Part shown: positions 26,469-35,939 of the stretch, in pieces
Layout: each line of letters opens with the position of its first letter
How positions within the stretch are numbered: the stretch's first letter is position 1
Origin: JAAGZL01 sp050291365
GTDB lineage: Bacteria > Pseudomonadota > Gammaproteobacteria > Chromatiales > Chromatiaceae
Direction: 5' to 3'
NCBI GenBank assembly: GCA_050291365.1
Contig: JBNKJS010000041.1
Location: forward strand, 1 to 64,000
DNA: 64,000 nt
The notes under the pieces: generated by a model
The model's database searches: none
The model's input: only the letters and a program-made list of their open reading frames with translations
What the model was told of the DNA's origin: nothing
Translations under genes and position numbers: made by a program

Positions 26469-27305
26469 TTAGCTGCCCAACACCCTCTCCAGATGTAACT
26501 CTATAGATCGCTCCAGTGTAATATCACCATTGATCACTGCTAATTCATAATCAAGCAACCATGATCCGATAAATCCTCGAGAATGGCGCAGTTCCATGAG
26601 CATCAACCTGGTTAGCGGGCCGCCAGCGTCGAGGAATCCGCTACGTTCATAATCTTGTTCGGTTAAGGATCTGTCATAATCTAGCCGGATAATCTCTGCC
26701 CGCCAACCTCCACGCGAATAGCAGAGTTGTGCATAGGAAGGTCGGTAGTCACGATCAAAGGGAGTACCCACCGACCCACTGTTAACTATAGTTGTTCCGT
26801 TGTATCTGCGTATAAACGGCCAATGGGTATGGGATGTGACAAATAGGTCCTTTTCACTGCCGATCTTTTCTGGCAGTTCATGATCTTCTGTTCTGGGGGT
26901 TATACCGTCACGATTACCCAGTCTGGTACCGTGGGTGATATGCAGGACTCCGCCCTCAAGGTCATCAAGATCCATGCTCTCATCCCAGCCGGCTACGCGA
27001 CCTAACTCCTCACCTATCTGGGCATAGGTCCAGTGGCTAAAGCGGCGCATCTCATACACCAAACCGCTCTTTGGCTCATCTTCGGTTCCGCAATTAAGCA
27101 CAAAACTCTCATGGTTCCCTTTAAGAAAAATTGCATTGGGAAACCTGTCCAATAACAGTTGCAGCACCTGCAGACTGGAAGGCCCGCGATTGATCAGATC
27201 ACCGTTTACTATTAATTTGTCTGGGGCCCAATGCTCAATATGCTCCAGCACTACTTGCAGAGCCGGCATATTGCCATGAACATCAGATATTACAGCTAGC
27301 TTCAT
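26469..27305 (-). CDS. Calcineurin-like metallophosphoesterase
   Basis: Cytoplasmic phosphoesterase of 278 residues with a dinuclear metal site: DVHGN (8-12), GDLINRG (about 35-41) and GNHE (about 64-67), then SHTHWP, all standard for the family. It resembles YfcE/serine-threonine phosphatase-like members acting on phosphodiesters or dinucleotide polyphosphates. The specific substrate cannot be told. The ATG follows GGGATATAT closely. It is a separate unit, transcribed away from bioA. Confidence 0.9.
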   Translation of the reverse strand: MKLAVISDVHGNMPALQVVLEHIEHWAPDKLIVNGDLINRGPSSLQVLQLLLDRFPNAIFLKGNHESFVLNCGTEDEPKSGLVYEMRRFSHWTYAQIGEELGRVAGWDESMDLDDLEGGVLHITHGTRLGNRDGITPRTEDHELPEKIGSEKDLFVTSHTHWPFIRRYNGTTIVNSGSVGTPFDRDYRPSYAQLCYSRGGWRAEIIRLDYDRSLTEQDYERSGFLDAGGPLTRLMLMELRHSRGFIGSWLLDYELAVINGDITLERSIELHLERVLGS

Positions 27306-27454
27306 ATATATCCCATGATTGTTTGCAGACCATCAAATGCAGATTTGCTGTTTCTTCAGCACTCTGGTGAGGGTGAGTTTAGGGCTCGCGAAGAGGATCA
27401 TTAGCTAAATTCTACCTTCTGGATGAGAATTATCAATGATCCTGAGTAATTTAC

Positions 27455-27483
27455 TTGGTTTAATATATGTGTATTCACATAAT
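27455..27483 (+). promoter_or_regulatory. Sigma-70-type promoter for candidate small RNA
   Basis: TTGGTT (27455-27460), a 17-base spacer, and CATAAT (27478-27483). The predicted start is near 27490, just before a terminator-like hairpin and well before bioA. Confidence 0.45.
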
Positions 27484-27489
27484 ATTCAA

Positions 27490-27545
27490 CAACAGCCAAC
27501 TGCGCAGCATCTCTCTCCTCGTCGTCTGCAGTTGGCTTTTTTTTG
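27490..27545 (+). ncRNA. Candidate small RNA: terminator hairpin with CU-rich loop
   Basis: A perfect 10-base stem, AGCCAACTGC (27494-27503) with GCAGTTGGCT (27528-27537), followed by eight T, is a strong rho-independent terminator. No plus-strand coding gene precedes it, while a -35/-10 pair stands immediately upstream. The implied transcript is about 55 bases and nearly all hairpin. Its 24-base loop contains CTCTCTCCTC, which could pair with Shine-Dalgarno sequences. A 3' U-run and CU-rich loop are features of Hfq-dependent small RNAs, and hfq is in this window. The alternative is an attenuator in a long bioA leader. Confidence 0.45.
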
Positions 27546-27563
27546 CCCAAATTAAACCTCTTT

Positions 27564-27597
27564 AATGCCTAGGGCATTCCGCTCAATATCCTATAAT
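27564..27597 (+). promoter_or_regulatory. Putative bioA promoter with palindrome
   Basis: A perfect TATAAT (27592-27597) lies 38 bases before the bioA start; the -35 element is poor. The palindrome AATGCC-TAG-GGCATT (27564-27578) lies over the -35 region and could be an operator. It does not resemble the E. coli BirA operator. Confidence 0.4.
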
Positions 27598-27635
27598 ATA
27601 CATATATAATTTCCCCTCTAGGATATGACAATAAT

Positions 27636-28925
27636 ATGGGCATGGACCAAGAGCAAATACTGGCGCTGGACCACAGCATTATCTGGCACCCCTATAGTTC
27701 AATAAACTCAGAAATTCCCGTCTACTCAGTTGCCTCTGCAGACGGAGTACATCTGCACCTTAGCGATGGCCGCGTGCTAATAGATGGCATGTCCTCATGG
27801 TGGTGTGCTATCCATGGATACAATAATCTGGTCATAAACCGGGCCATTCAGGATCAACTGGATAAGATGTCTCACGTAATGTTCGGCGGGCTAACCCATG
27901 AACCAGCTGTGGAACTTGCGGCCAAACTGGTTGAACTAACCCCAAAGCCACTGCAAACCGTATTCTTCGCTGATTCCGGATCTGTATCAGTAGAGGTGGC
28001 CATGAAAATGGCTATTCAGTACTGGTATGCCAAGAAAAAACCGGAGAAGGATCTGTTTCTGACCATCCATAACGGCTATCACGGCGATACCTTCGGCGCC
28101 ATGTCTGTTTGCGATCCAGTTGGCGGCATGCACTCAATTTTTTCCGGAGTCCTTGCCAGGCAGCTTTTTGCAGACTCCCCTAGCTGTGGTTTTGGCGAGC
28201 AGTGTAGCCAGTCGGATATAGAACCGATGGAACAACAGCTTAAACAAAACTGTGATCAGATTGCGGCTGTTATATTAGAACCTATTGTTCAGGGAGCTGG
28301 AGGCATGCGCTTCTACTCGGCTGACTATCTGAAACAGGTACGAGGGCTGTGCGATAAGTACGATGTTTTGCTGATACTGGATGAGATAGCCACCGGCTTC
28401 GGGCGTACCGGTAAGATGTTTGCCTGTGAATACGCAGGAGTTGCACCAGACATAATGTGTGTAGGCAAGGCCCTCACCGGAGGTTATATGACCCTGGCCG
28501 CCACCCTGACTACACGGGAGATCAGTGAGACCATATCCAATGGCCAACCCGGACAGTTCATGCACGGCCCTACCTTTATGGCCAATCCCCTAGCATGCTC
28601 CGCCGCCCTTGCCAGCCTGCACCTTCTGACTGAATCCCCGTGGCATGTTCGAATTAAAAAGATTGAGCTTGGTTTGATGCGGGGACTTGGACCCTGCAGC
28701 GAACTACCCCAGGTCGCAGATGTAAGGGTGCTAGGGGCCATAGGCGTGGTGGAGATGAAAAATCCGATTGATATGAAGCTGGTGCAGCCAGCCTTGGTGG
28801 AAGAAGGTGTATGGGTACGACCTTTCGGCAAGCTTATTTACCTGATGCCGCCATACATTATCAGCGAGAATGAACTGGAAGAGCTGACAACGGCTGTGCG
28901 GGATGTGGTGTCAGTGATTGCTTAA
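27636..28925 (+). CDS. bioA: Adenosylmethionine-8-amino-7-oxononanoate aminotransferase
   Basis: Pyridoxal-phosphate enzyme of biotin synthesis that converts KAPA to DAPA using S-adenosylmethionine as amino donor. It has 429 residues, the usual length. Family features: HPYSS near the start, DGMSSWWCAIHGYN, the ILDEIATGFGRTG segment, and the Schiff-base lysine in VGKALTGG (K278). The first ATG (27636) and a second two codons on are both possible. No other bio genes are adjacent. The stop overlaps tail-to-tail with the transglycosylase gene on the opposite strand. Confidence 0.95.
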   Translation: MGMDQEQILALDHSIIWHPYSSINSEIPVYSVASADGVHLHLSDGRVLIDGMSSWWCAIHGYNNLVINRAIQDQLDKMSHVMFGGLTHEPAVELAAKLVELTPKPLQTVFFADSGSVSVEVAMKMAIQYWYAKKKPEKDLFLTIHNGYHGDTFGAMSVCDPVGGMHSIFSGVLARQLFADSPSCGFGEQCSQSDIEPMEQQLKQNCDQIAAVILEPIVQGAGGMRFYSADYLKQVRGLCDKYDVLLILDEIATGFGRTGKMFACEYAGVAPDIMCVGKALTGGYMTLAATLTTREISETISNGQPGQFMHGPTFMANPLACSAALASLHLLTESPWHVRIKKIELGLMRGLGPCSELPQVADVRVLGAIGVVEMKNPIDMKLVQPALVEEGVWVRPFGKLIYLMPPYIISENELEELTTAVRDVVSVIA

Positions 28926-30184
28926 GGTAGTTTAGGCATCAGCTTCGATGTGGGGAAACAGCTAGCCTTAATACCATTTTTACTCTGCCACTCGCCGATG
29001 GAGCGGCGGGTCTTGTACCCGGGCAGACCATCGGCTCCACCCACGTCATACCCTTCTTTTTCCAACTTGCGCTGCATAGCTGCAATATCTGAGCGCAGCA
29101 GTCGTCCCACACTCCCCCATTTTGCCTTAAAGGGGCCTGAACCATATGCTATGCGGTCTGCCAGGTTACCTATGTAGAGTGCATACAGATCTGAGTTGTT
29201 GTACTCCTTCAGTACATAAAAATTTGGGGTGACAATAAACTTCGGGCCATGGACACCAGCCGGAACCAACATCATCCCTTTTGCCTTTAACTCCTGCCCG
29301 GGGAATGGTTTGCCATTGATACGGCCAATACCCTGACCTACCCATTCAGTGATAGGTCGTGCCCTATCTGGACCCTCCTGGGCACAAAACACCTTGGGTG
29401 AAAACTCCGCCTCAAATCCCCAGTCACGACTACTCTGCCATCCTGATTTAGCCAGATAGTTGGCTATAGAGGCCAGGGTATCTGGGACCGAATTCCATAT
29501 ATCACGACTGCCATCCCCATCGAAATCCACCGCGTATTTTAGATATACCGATGGCATAAACTGGGGCTGCCCCAGAGCACCGGCCCAGGAGCTTTTCATG
29601 GAACTCTTTTTTATATAACCCTTTTGCAGTATCTGCAGTGCCGCCAGCAGTTCCTTCCTAAACAACTCCTTGCGGGTAGACATAAAGGCCTTGGTAGCCA
29701 ACACCCTCAGGGCGTAATTACTCAGCTTGGCACGCCCGTAACTGGTCTCTTTGCCCCAGATGGCCAGGATAATTCGCCCAGGCACGCCATATCTCTTCTC
29801 TATACGGCTAATGGTTTTGCTCCACTTCTTGGAAAGAGAGCTTCCGTAATCAGCCAACCGCTGTAGTCTCTTCTGGTTGAAATATGCCCCGGGGGAGCGG
29901 AACTCAGCCTGACTCTGCTCACGTTTTGCGGGAGGCTTGCTGCCAGGCGGCACCAGATCCGGTAGATCCCAGCGCAGTTTGGTACCAGACATGGCCTGCC
30001 TGAATGTAGTGGAGGATATTCCCTTACGCTTGGCCTCTGGCCAGAGGTCACTCTTGATCCATGTAGCGAACATCTTATCAGTGTCGGAGCGTGATATGGC
30101 CATAACCGGCATTGACAGGGACATGGCCAGAATGGCCGGGGCCATATATCTGAGTGTTCTAGAGAGTTGCATGGTAGCCATCAT
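28922..30184 (-). CDS. Lytic murein transglycosylase, MltB family with peptidoglycan-binding domain
   Basis: Periplasmic enzyme of 420 residues that cleaves glycan strands of peptidoglycan. A signal peptide ends near SMPVMA. The catalytic domain carries the MltB pattern: the Glu in IWGKETSYG, then GALGQPQFMPS, DGDGSRDIWNS and ANYL. The C-terminus is a peptidoglycan-binding fold (AAMQRKLEKEGYDVGGADGLPG). There is no lipobox Cys, so it is a soluble MltB-like form. The frame opens with a GTG at 30202 touching the tpm stop, but ATG at 30184 gives a proper signal peptide. The short distance suggests coupling to tpm. Confidence 0.92.
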   Translation of the reverse strand: MMATMQLSRTLRYMAPAILAMSLSMPVMAISRSDTDKMFATWIKSDLWPEAKRKGISSTTFRQAMSGTKLRWDLPDLVPPGSKPPAKREQSQAEFRSPGAYFNQKRLQRLADYGSSLSKKWSKTISRIEKRYGVPGRIILAIWGKETSYGRAKLSNYALRVLATKAFMSTRKELFRKELLAALQILQKGYIKKSSMKSSWAGALGQPQFMPSVYLKYAVDFDGDGSRDIWNSVPDTLASIANYLAKSGWQSSRDWGFEAEFSPKVFCAQEGPDRARPITEWVGQGIGRINGKPFPGQELKAKGMMLVPAGVHGPKFIVTPNFYVLKEYNNSDLYALYIGNLADRIAYGSGPFKAKWGSVGRLLRSDIAAMQRKLEKEGYDVGGADGLPGYKTRRSIGEWQSKNGIKASCFPTSKLMPKLP

Positions 30185-30201
30185 GTAACCAGTATATTGC
30201 A

Positions 30202-30888
30202 CTATTTTCTCTGCAGCATATAGATATGTTCTGACAATCTACTGAGTCCCGTACCACCGTAACGATCGGTATCTTTCAGCAGATCCAGGTTATGAAGATG
30301 CGATATCTGAAATTCATCACCAAACAGGGCAAACAGTTCATCTTCAGGTACTGAATATGGCGGACCATTCATCTCATCCTGCGGATAGTCCATAGATACC
30401 AAGAGTACGAGGCATCCGACAGGTAAAATATCCGCCAGCAATTTAGCGTAGGCCTGGCGATATCCAGCATCCAACGCCACAAGAGAGGCGCGGTCATATA
30501 CCGCATCAATATCATTAAGATGATGGGATTTGAGCTGGAATATATCGCCACACAGAAGTTGATAATCTTCTGCTTGAAACAGCTTAAATGGCCCCTGGTT
30601 GCTGCAGTTAGCGGTCAATCCTTGATCAGAGAAGAACTCTTCTACCGCAATCTCGCTGATCTCAACTCCGACAATGGAGTGGCCCTGTTGTTGCAGCCAG
30701 ACCATATCCCGGCTCTTGCCACAGAGAGGAACAAATACCCGGGAGCCTGACTCCATACCCAACCTGTGCCAGAACGATAGCAGATGGGAATTTATCTCCT
30801 GGTGATGCCAGCCGATATCCCCCTCCTGCCAGCGCTGGAGCCAGAACTGTTTAACAGACTCTTCTACGTTGTCTATGGTTTTAGACAA
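30202..30888 (-). CDS. tpm: Thiopurine S-methyltransferase family protein
   Basis: SAM-dependent methyltransferase of 228 residues. The TPMT family pattern is clear: FWLQRWQEGDIGWH near the start, VFVPLCGKSRDMVWL forming the SAM-binding loop, and YDRASLVAL further on. Bacterial members methylate thiopurines and can methylate selenium or tellurium oxyanions to volatile forms. It lies between purA (18 bp upstream) and the transglycosylase gene and is probably cotranscribed with them. The physiological substrate is unknown. Confidence 0.92.
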   Translation of the reverse strand: MSKTIDNVEESVKQFWLQRWQEGDIGWHHQEINSHLLSFWHRLGMESGSRVFVPLCGKSRDMVWLQQQGHSIVGVEISEIAVEEFFSDQGLTANCSNQGPFKLFQAEDYQLLCGDIFQLKSHHLNDIDAVYDRASLVALDAGYRQAYAKLLADILPVGCLVLLVSMDYPQDEMNGPPYSVPEDELFALFGDEFQISHLHNLDLLKDTDRYGGTGLSRLSEHIYMLQRK

Positions 30889-30906
30889 AGCCAGGAGATA
30901 AAGAGA

Positions 30907-32202
30907 TCAACTATCAAACGGATTGCGCACTATCAGGGTCTCAGCGCGATCCGGGCCGGTAGAGATAACATCAATGGGAGTACCACTAAGCTCTTCCACC
31001 TTCTGAAGATAGGCCTGGGCTGCTGCCGGAAGGTCATCGTAACTCTTGGTGCCGACAGTGGATTCGCTCCATCCTGGAACCTCAATATACACCGGCTCGC
31101 ACTTCTCGATGCGATTGGCCCCTACAGGTGGAACATCAATCTCTTTTCCATCCAGCTTGTAGCCTACGCAGATTTTGATCTTCTCCAAACCATCCAGCAC
31201 ATCCAGTTTGGTAATACAGATACCGGTCACGCTATTAATCTGAAGAGAGCGATTCAGAGAGACCATATCCAGCCATCCGCAGCGACGCTGACGTCCGGTG
31301 GTAGCCCCAAACTCATGGCCTTTGGTACCCAGGTGGTCACCAACCTCATCAAACAGCTCGGTCGGGAACGGCCCAGAACCTACTCTGGTAGTGTAAGCCT
31401 TAACGATACCAAGAATGTAATCCAGGTAGCATGGCCCCAGACCACTGCCACTGGCGGCACCGCCTGCCGTAGTGGTGGATGATGTTACATAAGGGTAGGT
31501 GCCATGATCGATATCCAGCAGTGCACCCTGGGCCCCTTCAAACATGATGTTATGTCCTGCGGCTCTCATCTGGTGCAGGGTACCGGTTACATCCTCCAGC
31601 ATAGGCAGAATGCGTTCTGCCTGAGCCAGGGTTTGATCCAACACCTGTTCATAATCCACAGGGTCGGCCTTGAAGTAGTGTTCCAGGGCGAAGTTGTGAT
31701 AATCCATCACCTCGCGCAGTCGGTTTTTAAAGCGCTCTGTATCCTGTAGTTCACCCAGGCGTATGCCGCGGCGTGATACCTTATCTTCGTAGGCCGGGCC
31801 GATGCCACGCCCGGTAGTACCGATTGCCTTATTGCCGCGTGCCGCCTCGCGCGCCTGATCCAGGGCTATGTGGTAAGGAAGAATCAGCGGGCAGGATTCA
31901 CTGATACCAAGGCGTGACGTTACCGGCACACCGTTCTGTTCCAGCTTATCCACCTCATGCAACAGGGCCTCGGGTGACAGCACCACACCGTTGCCGATCA
32001 GGCAGCGCACATTCTCACGCAGTATGCCAGAAGGGATCAGATGCAGAACCGTCTTCTCACCATCAATTACCAGCGTATGCCCGGCATTGTGTCCACCCTG
32101 AAAACGAACTACGGCCTCTGCACGATCGGTAAGAAGATCGACAATCTTACCTTTGCCTTCGTCACCCCACTGGGTGCCGATAACTACGACATTTCTACCC
32201 AT
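30907..32202 (-). CDS. purA: Adenylosuccinate synthetase
   Basis: Catalyses GTP-dependent formation of adenylosuccinate from IMP and aspartate, the first step from IMP to AMP. It has 431 residues, the standard length. The signature GTQWGDEGKGK (9-19) forms the GTP/IMP loop with the catalytic Asp, and GHNAGHT follows. TTGRGIGPAYEDK and the C-terminal ISTGPDR are also typical. It follows hisZ by 48 bp, the usual gammaproteobacterial order. Confidence 0.97.
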   Translation of the reverse strand: MGRNVVVIGTQWGDEGKGKIVDLLTDRAEAVVRFQGGHNAGHTLVIDGEKTVLHLIPSGILRENVRCLIGNGVVLSPEALLHEVDKLEQNGVPVTSRLGISESCPLILPYHIALDQAREAARGNKAIGTTGRGIGPAYEDKVSRRGIRLGELQDTERFKNRLREVMDYHNFALEHYFKADPVDYEQVLDQTLAQAERILPMLEDVTGTLHQMRAAGHNIMFEGAQGALLDIDHGTYPYVTSSTTTAGGAASGSGLGPCYLDYILGIVKAYTTRVGSGPFPTELFDEVGDHLGTKGHEFGATTGRQRRCGWLDMVSLNRSLQINSVTGICITKLDVLDGLEKIKICVGYKLDGKEIDVPPVGANRIEKCEPVYIEVPGWSESTVGTKSYDDLPAAAQAYLQKVEELSGTPIDVISTGPDRAETLIVRNPFDS

Positions 32203-32250
32203 AATTTGATTCTCTAAATGTGAATATCTTTTATGATTGTTTTTGGGCTG

Positions 32251-33429
32251 TTAAACAGCTGTTACCACCCACTCCCCATCCCGGTGTGTCAACAGCTCAT
32301 TACAACCCATCTCCTCAGCTGACCCAACCTGCCCTGGCAAGCCCAAGACCACCATTTTCCCTTCTTTTCGCAGTTCTGCAACTGCCTGGTGTTGGCTAGG
32401 ATCATCTGACCAAGGAGCAAATATACCATTATTGACGGTTTGCTCCATATTTTTATTCAGTCGCATCAACAACTTCAGATCAGAGCTGAAGCCGCATGCA
32501 GGACGGGCCCGACCAAAGGCCGCGCCGATGTCATCATAGCGTCCGCCCCTGGCCACCTCTTGCCCCAATCCAGAGACGAAGGCCGCAAACACAACTCCGG
32601 TATGATAGTGATAGCCGCGCAGTTCTGCTAGATCAAAGTGCAGTGACAATTCCGGCATGCGCTTCTTTAGCAACTGCGCCAGGCGTATAAGATCGCCCAG
32701 GGCATCCTGGACCTCCTGGTTTGCCCCGGTGAACAGTGCGTTGGCCCGATCTATGGCATCCTCCCCGCACAGCTCAGGCAAGGCTATCAGCATGGCCGCC
32801 TCTTGCTCCCCTATTTCTAATCTGCCGACCAGCGCCTTGATCTCTGGAATTGATTTGCGTTGCAGGGCATCAAACAGCTCCATCTCGTTCTGCTCTGAGA
32901 GGCCTGCCTGTCGCACCAACCCACGGAATATTCCAACGTGGCCCAAATCTATGTATATATCATCCAAACCGGCAAGCTTCATGGTCTCCATCATCAGGCA
33001 GATTATTTCAAGATCGCTCTCAACCCCTGAATGACCATATAGCTCGGCCCCAACCTGCAGTGGAGCACGGGATCCGGCGAATCCATCACTTTTGGTATGC
33101 AGAACTGTGCCGGCGTAACAGAGACGGGTTGGACTCTCCTCCCGTAACTGGTGGGCATCTATGCGTGCGGCCTGAGTGGTAATATCAGCCCTTATGCCTA
33201 GGCTGCGGCCAGTTATCTGGTCTGTGACCTTGAATGTCTTCAGATCCAGGTCACCACCGGTATTGATCAGCAGGGACTCCAGATATTCCAGGAATGGTGG
33301 AAACACCAATTGATATCCCCAGCCGGCATACAGATCCAGTAAATCACGCCGCAATCTCTCCACCACTGCAGCCTGGGGTGGCAGCACTTCATCTACACCT
33401 TCCGGCAGTAACCAGTTTTCTCTTTGCAT
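32251..33429 (-). CDS. hisZ: ATP phosphoribosyltransferase regulatory subunit
   Basis: HisS-like protein of 392 residues, lacking tRNA-charging function, that pairs with short-form HisG to carry out and regulate the first step of histidine synthesis. Features: the class II synthetase-like core with FPPFLEYLESLL, RADITTQAARI and ARGGRYDDIGAAFGR, but no anticodon-binding domain. It lies between the DUF2065 gene and purA. Its presence implies a short HisG elsewhere in the genome. Confidence 0.95.
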   Translation of the reverse strand: MQRENWLLPEGVDEVLPPQAAVVERLRRDLLDLYAGWGYQLVFPPFLEYLESLLINTGGDLDLKTFKVTDQITGRSLGIRADITTQAARIDAHQLREESPTRLCYAGTVLHTKSDGFAGSRAPLQVGAELYGHSGVESDLEIICLMMETMKLAGLDDIYIDLGHVGIFRGLVRQAGLSEQNEMELFDALQRKSIPEIKALVGRLEIGEQEAAMLIALPELCGEDAIDRANALFTGANQEVQDALGDLIRLAQLLKKRMPELSLHFDLAELRGYHYHTGVVFAAFVSGLGQEVARGGRYDDIGAAFGRARPACGFSSDLKLLMRLNKNMEQTVNNGIFAPWSDDPSQHQAVAELRKEGKMVVLGLPGQVGSAEEMGCNELLTHRDGEWVVTAV

Positions 33430-33450
33430 AACCTGAACCTGTCAGAATAA

Positions 33451-33636
33451 TTAATGTACCAGATAGAGCATTACCACTCCCAACACCATGCTGACCAAAC
33501 CGCTGATGCGCAGGGATCTGTTGTCCATCTCACTCATTGTTCGCATTATGTTGCGCATGGCGCCTGGGTTCAGGAAGGGTATAATTCCCTCAATCACCAA
33601 TACCAGCGCCAGGGCAGCAAGTAGATCTTGCCACAT
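33451..33636 (-). CDS. DUF2065 family small membrane protein
   Basis: Inner-membrane protein of 61 residues with two hydrophobic helices (LLAALALVLVIEGIIPFLNP and LVSMVLGVVMLYLVH) around a short polar loop. DUF2065 genes sit between hflC and hisZ/purA in many gammaproteobacteria; the function is unknown. It lies just past the terminator that ends the hflC transcript and 21 bp before hisZ. Confidence 0.9.
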   Translation of the reverse strand: MWQDLLAALALVLVIEGIIPFLNPGAMRNIMRTMSEMDNRSLRISGLVSMVLGVVMLYLVH

Positions 33637-33654
33637 TATGCCCTCCCTTTACTG

Positions 33655-33684
33655 CAAAAAAACGCCGGGCGTATACCGCCCGGC
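33655..33684 (-). terminator. Rho-independent terminator after hflC
   Basis: GCCGGGCG and CGCCCGGC (33664-33684) form a perfect 8-base stem with a 5-base loop, followed on the minus strand by seven T. It separates the hfl genes from DUF2065-hisZ-purA. Confidence 0.88.
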
Positions 33685-33717
33685 TGTTATTTGCCTATGG
33701 TTTGACTATTAGCCTGC

Positions 33718-34590
33718 CTATTGCCCTTCTTTCTTCTCGTTAAAGTATTTGAAGAACTCTGAATCAGGCTTTATCACCATCATATTTCCGCTGTTGGAAA
33801 ATACTGAGCGATAGGCAGATAGGCTTCTATAGAAGGCGTAGAACTCGCTGTTGGTCTCATAGGCCTTGGCGTATATAGCCGCCGCCTTGGCGTCGCCCTC
33901 ACCACGCAGTGTCTCAGCTTTCTTAAAGGCATTTGCCAGGATAACAGTGCGTTGGCGATCTGCTTCTGCAGTGATCCTTTCAGCAGCCTCATCACCCTTC
34001 GCCCTCAGGTCGCGGGCAACCCGTTCACGCTCTGCACGCATACGTTCATACACCGAGCCACTTACCTCTTTGGGCAGATCGATACGTTTGATCCTTACAT
34101 CAATTACCTCTACACCCAGTTCGTTTGCCTTCTCGTCTGCATCTTTGGTCAGCAGGGCCATGATCTCAGCGCGCTCACCAGATACAACCTCCACAATGGT
34201 GCGTTTACCAAACTCATCACGCAGGCTGGTGTTGATACGTTCGGCCAACAGGGAAGAGGTTCGGATCGGATTACCACCGGTGGAACGGTAGTATTGCCCT
34301 ACATTTGCTATACGCCATTTAACGAAGGAGTCTACGATCACATCCTTCTTTTCAATGGTAAGGAAACGTTCCGGGCTGGCGTCCAGGGTCTGGATGCGTC
34401 CATCGAAAATCTTGACGTTATTTACAAATGGGATCAACCAGTGCAGGCCCGGTTTGTAGTCTGCATCAACGATCTCACCCAAACGCAGCTTAATGGCCAG
34501 CTCCCACTGTTTTACAGTAAAGGCAGAGAGCGAGACACCTATAACAGCCAATCCGGCGATAATGAGTATTCCAAGTTTTTTAGATGACAT
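33718..34590 (-). CDS. hflC: Protease modulator HflC
   Basis: Inner-membrane SPFH/band-7 protein of 290 residues with one N-terminal membrane anchor and a large periplasmic part. With HflK it forms the cage that encloses and modulates the FtsH protease. The band-7 pattern is clear (FTVKQWELAIKLRLGEIV, then VDVRIKRIDLP and RMRAERERVARDLRAKGDE). The ATG overlaps the hflK stop by one base (TAATG), so translation is coupled. A strong terminator follows. Confidence 0.96.
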   Translation of the reverse strand: MSSKKLGILIIAGLAVIGVSLSAFTVKQWELAIKLRLGEIVDADYKPGLHWLIPFVNNVKIFDGRIQTLDASPERFLTIEKKDVIVDSFVKWRIANVGQYYRSTGGNPIRTSSLLAERINTSLRDEFGKRTIVEVVSGERAEIMALLTKDADEKANELGVEVIDVRIKRIDLPKEVSGSVYERMRAERERVARDLRAKGDEAAERITAEADRQRTVILANAFKKAETLRGEGDAKAAAIYAKAYETNSEFYAFYRSLSAYRSVFSNSGNMMVIKPDSEFFKYFNEKKEGQ

Positions 34591-35738
34591 TAGCGAACCC
34601 TCCTGCCACGAGTTACTTCACGTTGGAGCTGTTCCGCCTTCCTTCTGTCTTGATCAGTAATTGGGCTTGGAGCACTGGTGCCAGAGGGCTTGATACCCTG
34701 CTGAATAAGTTTATCCAGAGGCAGATACATTAGGCTGTTACCTGCATCCGTATCCATAATCACCTTATTGGTCTTGCTCAGTACGTTTTCAATAGTATCC
34801 AGATAGAGCCTCTGACGGGTTACCTCAGGGGCCTTCTCATACTCTGTGAGAACTGCCAGAAAGCGGCTGGCTTCACCCTCGGCCTCAGCTATCACCCTCT
34901 CTTTGTAGGCGTTTGCGTCGGCCAGCTTGCGGGCTGCATTACCGCGTGCCACAGGAATAACTTCATTAGAATAGGCCTGGGCCTTATTCTCTTTCTTCTC
35001 CTTATCCTCACGTGCCTTGATGGCATCGTCAAAGGCGCTCTTAACCTGCTCAGGTGGTTTCGCCGGCTGCATGTTGATGCCGATGATCTCGATACCGGTA
35101 CGATAGTCATTGATCAACTCCTGAACACGGCTCTTGATGTTACTGGCGATGGCGCTACGGCCTTCGGTAAGGATAAAGTCCAGTTTGTTTTTACCAATAG
35201 TCTCACGCACTGCGGTCTCGGTGGCATCGCGCATGGTCTTATCAGGATCCTGATCCTGGAACCAGTAATCTGATGCATCCTGAACTTTAGACTGCACCGT
35301 AAGCTCAATGTCTACAATGTTCTCGTCCCGAGTCAGCATCAGCGCCTGATGCCGGAAGGATGATATCTCATCCACATTGAACTTTCTGACTGTCTCAATA
35401 GGGAAAGGTAGATGCCAGTGCGGACCTGGATCGGTCACCTCCTGGTAGGCGCCAAAGCGGAGAATAACACCCCGCTGGGCAGGCTCAACGATATAGATAC
35501 CGCTTGCCAGCCACACCAGAAAGGCGATTACAATGATCATGCCGATACCGGTTGAGCTTGGACCATGGGCTCCTCCACCGGCTCCTGACCCTCCGCCGGA
35601 TGGTCTTTTACCACCACCAAACAGTCCACCCATCTTATCCTGAAGCTTCTTTACCACTTCATCCAGATCTGGTGGACCCTGATCTTTACCATTTCCGCCC
35701 CAGGGATCTTTGTCCCCACCGGGTTCGTTCCAGGCCAT
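34590..35738 (-). CDS. hflK: FtsH protease modulator HflK
   Basis: Partner of HflC, 382 residues. It has a Gly-rich cytoplasmic start (WNEPGGDKDPWGG, then GGGKRPSGGG), one transmembrane helix near residues 72-90, and the band-7 domain with VEPAQRGVILRFGAY and IGINMQPAKPPEQVKSAFDDA. GGAG stands before the ATG. The 200 bp upstream, before hflX, may hold its own promoter, as hflX ends at 35940. Confidence 0.96.
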   Translation of the reverse strand: MAWNEPGGDKDPWGGNGKDQGPPDLDEVVKKLQDKMGGLFGGGKRPSGGGSGAGGGAHGPSSTGIGMIIVIAFLVWLASGIYIVEPAQRGVILRFGAYQEVTDPGPHWHLPFPIETVRKFNVDEISSFRHQALMLTRDENIVDIELTVQSKVQDASDYWFQDQDPDKTMRDATETAVRETIGKNKLDFILTEGRSAIASNIKSRVQELINDYRTGIEIIGINMQPAKPPEQVKSAFDDAIKAREDKEKKENKAQAYSNEVIPVARGNAARKLADANAYKERVIAEAEGEASRFLAVLTEYEKAPEVTRQRLYLDTIENVLSKTNKVIMDTDAGNSLMYLPLDKLIQQGIKPSGTSAPSPITDQDRRKAEQLQREVTRGRRVR

Positions 35739-35939
35739 TTACTACTCCTGTAATTATTCAGTTATGCGGTTTTACCGCGAAATGGGCTAATTCTAGCCTG
35801 CATGTCTAATAAAATGAACCTAAATAGTGGCTATATTGGTTTACATCAATGTTTCAAATAAGCCTGCTGCCTGTATATTAAGACCATCACCCCTACATGG
35901 AGCTGATTTGGCTGATTTCAACTAAATGTAGATATAAGC

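Noticed and set aside
27546..27635. BirA operator before bioA
   Set aside because: The palindrome AATGCC-TAG-GGCATT is short and unlike the known BirA operator.
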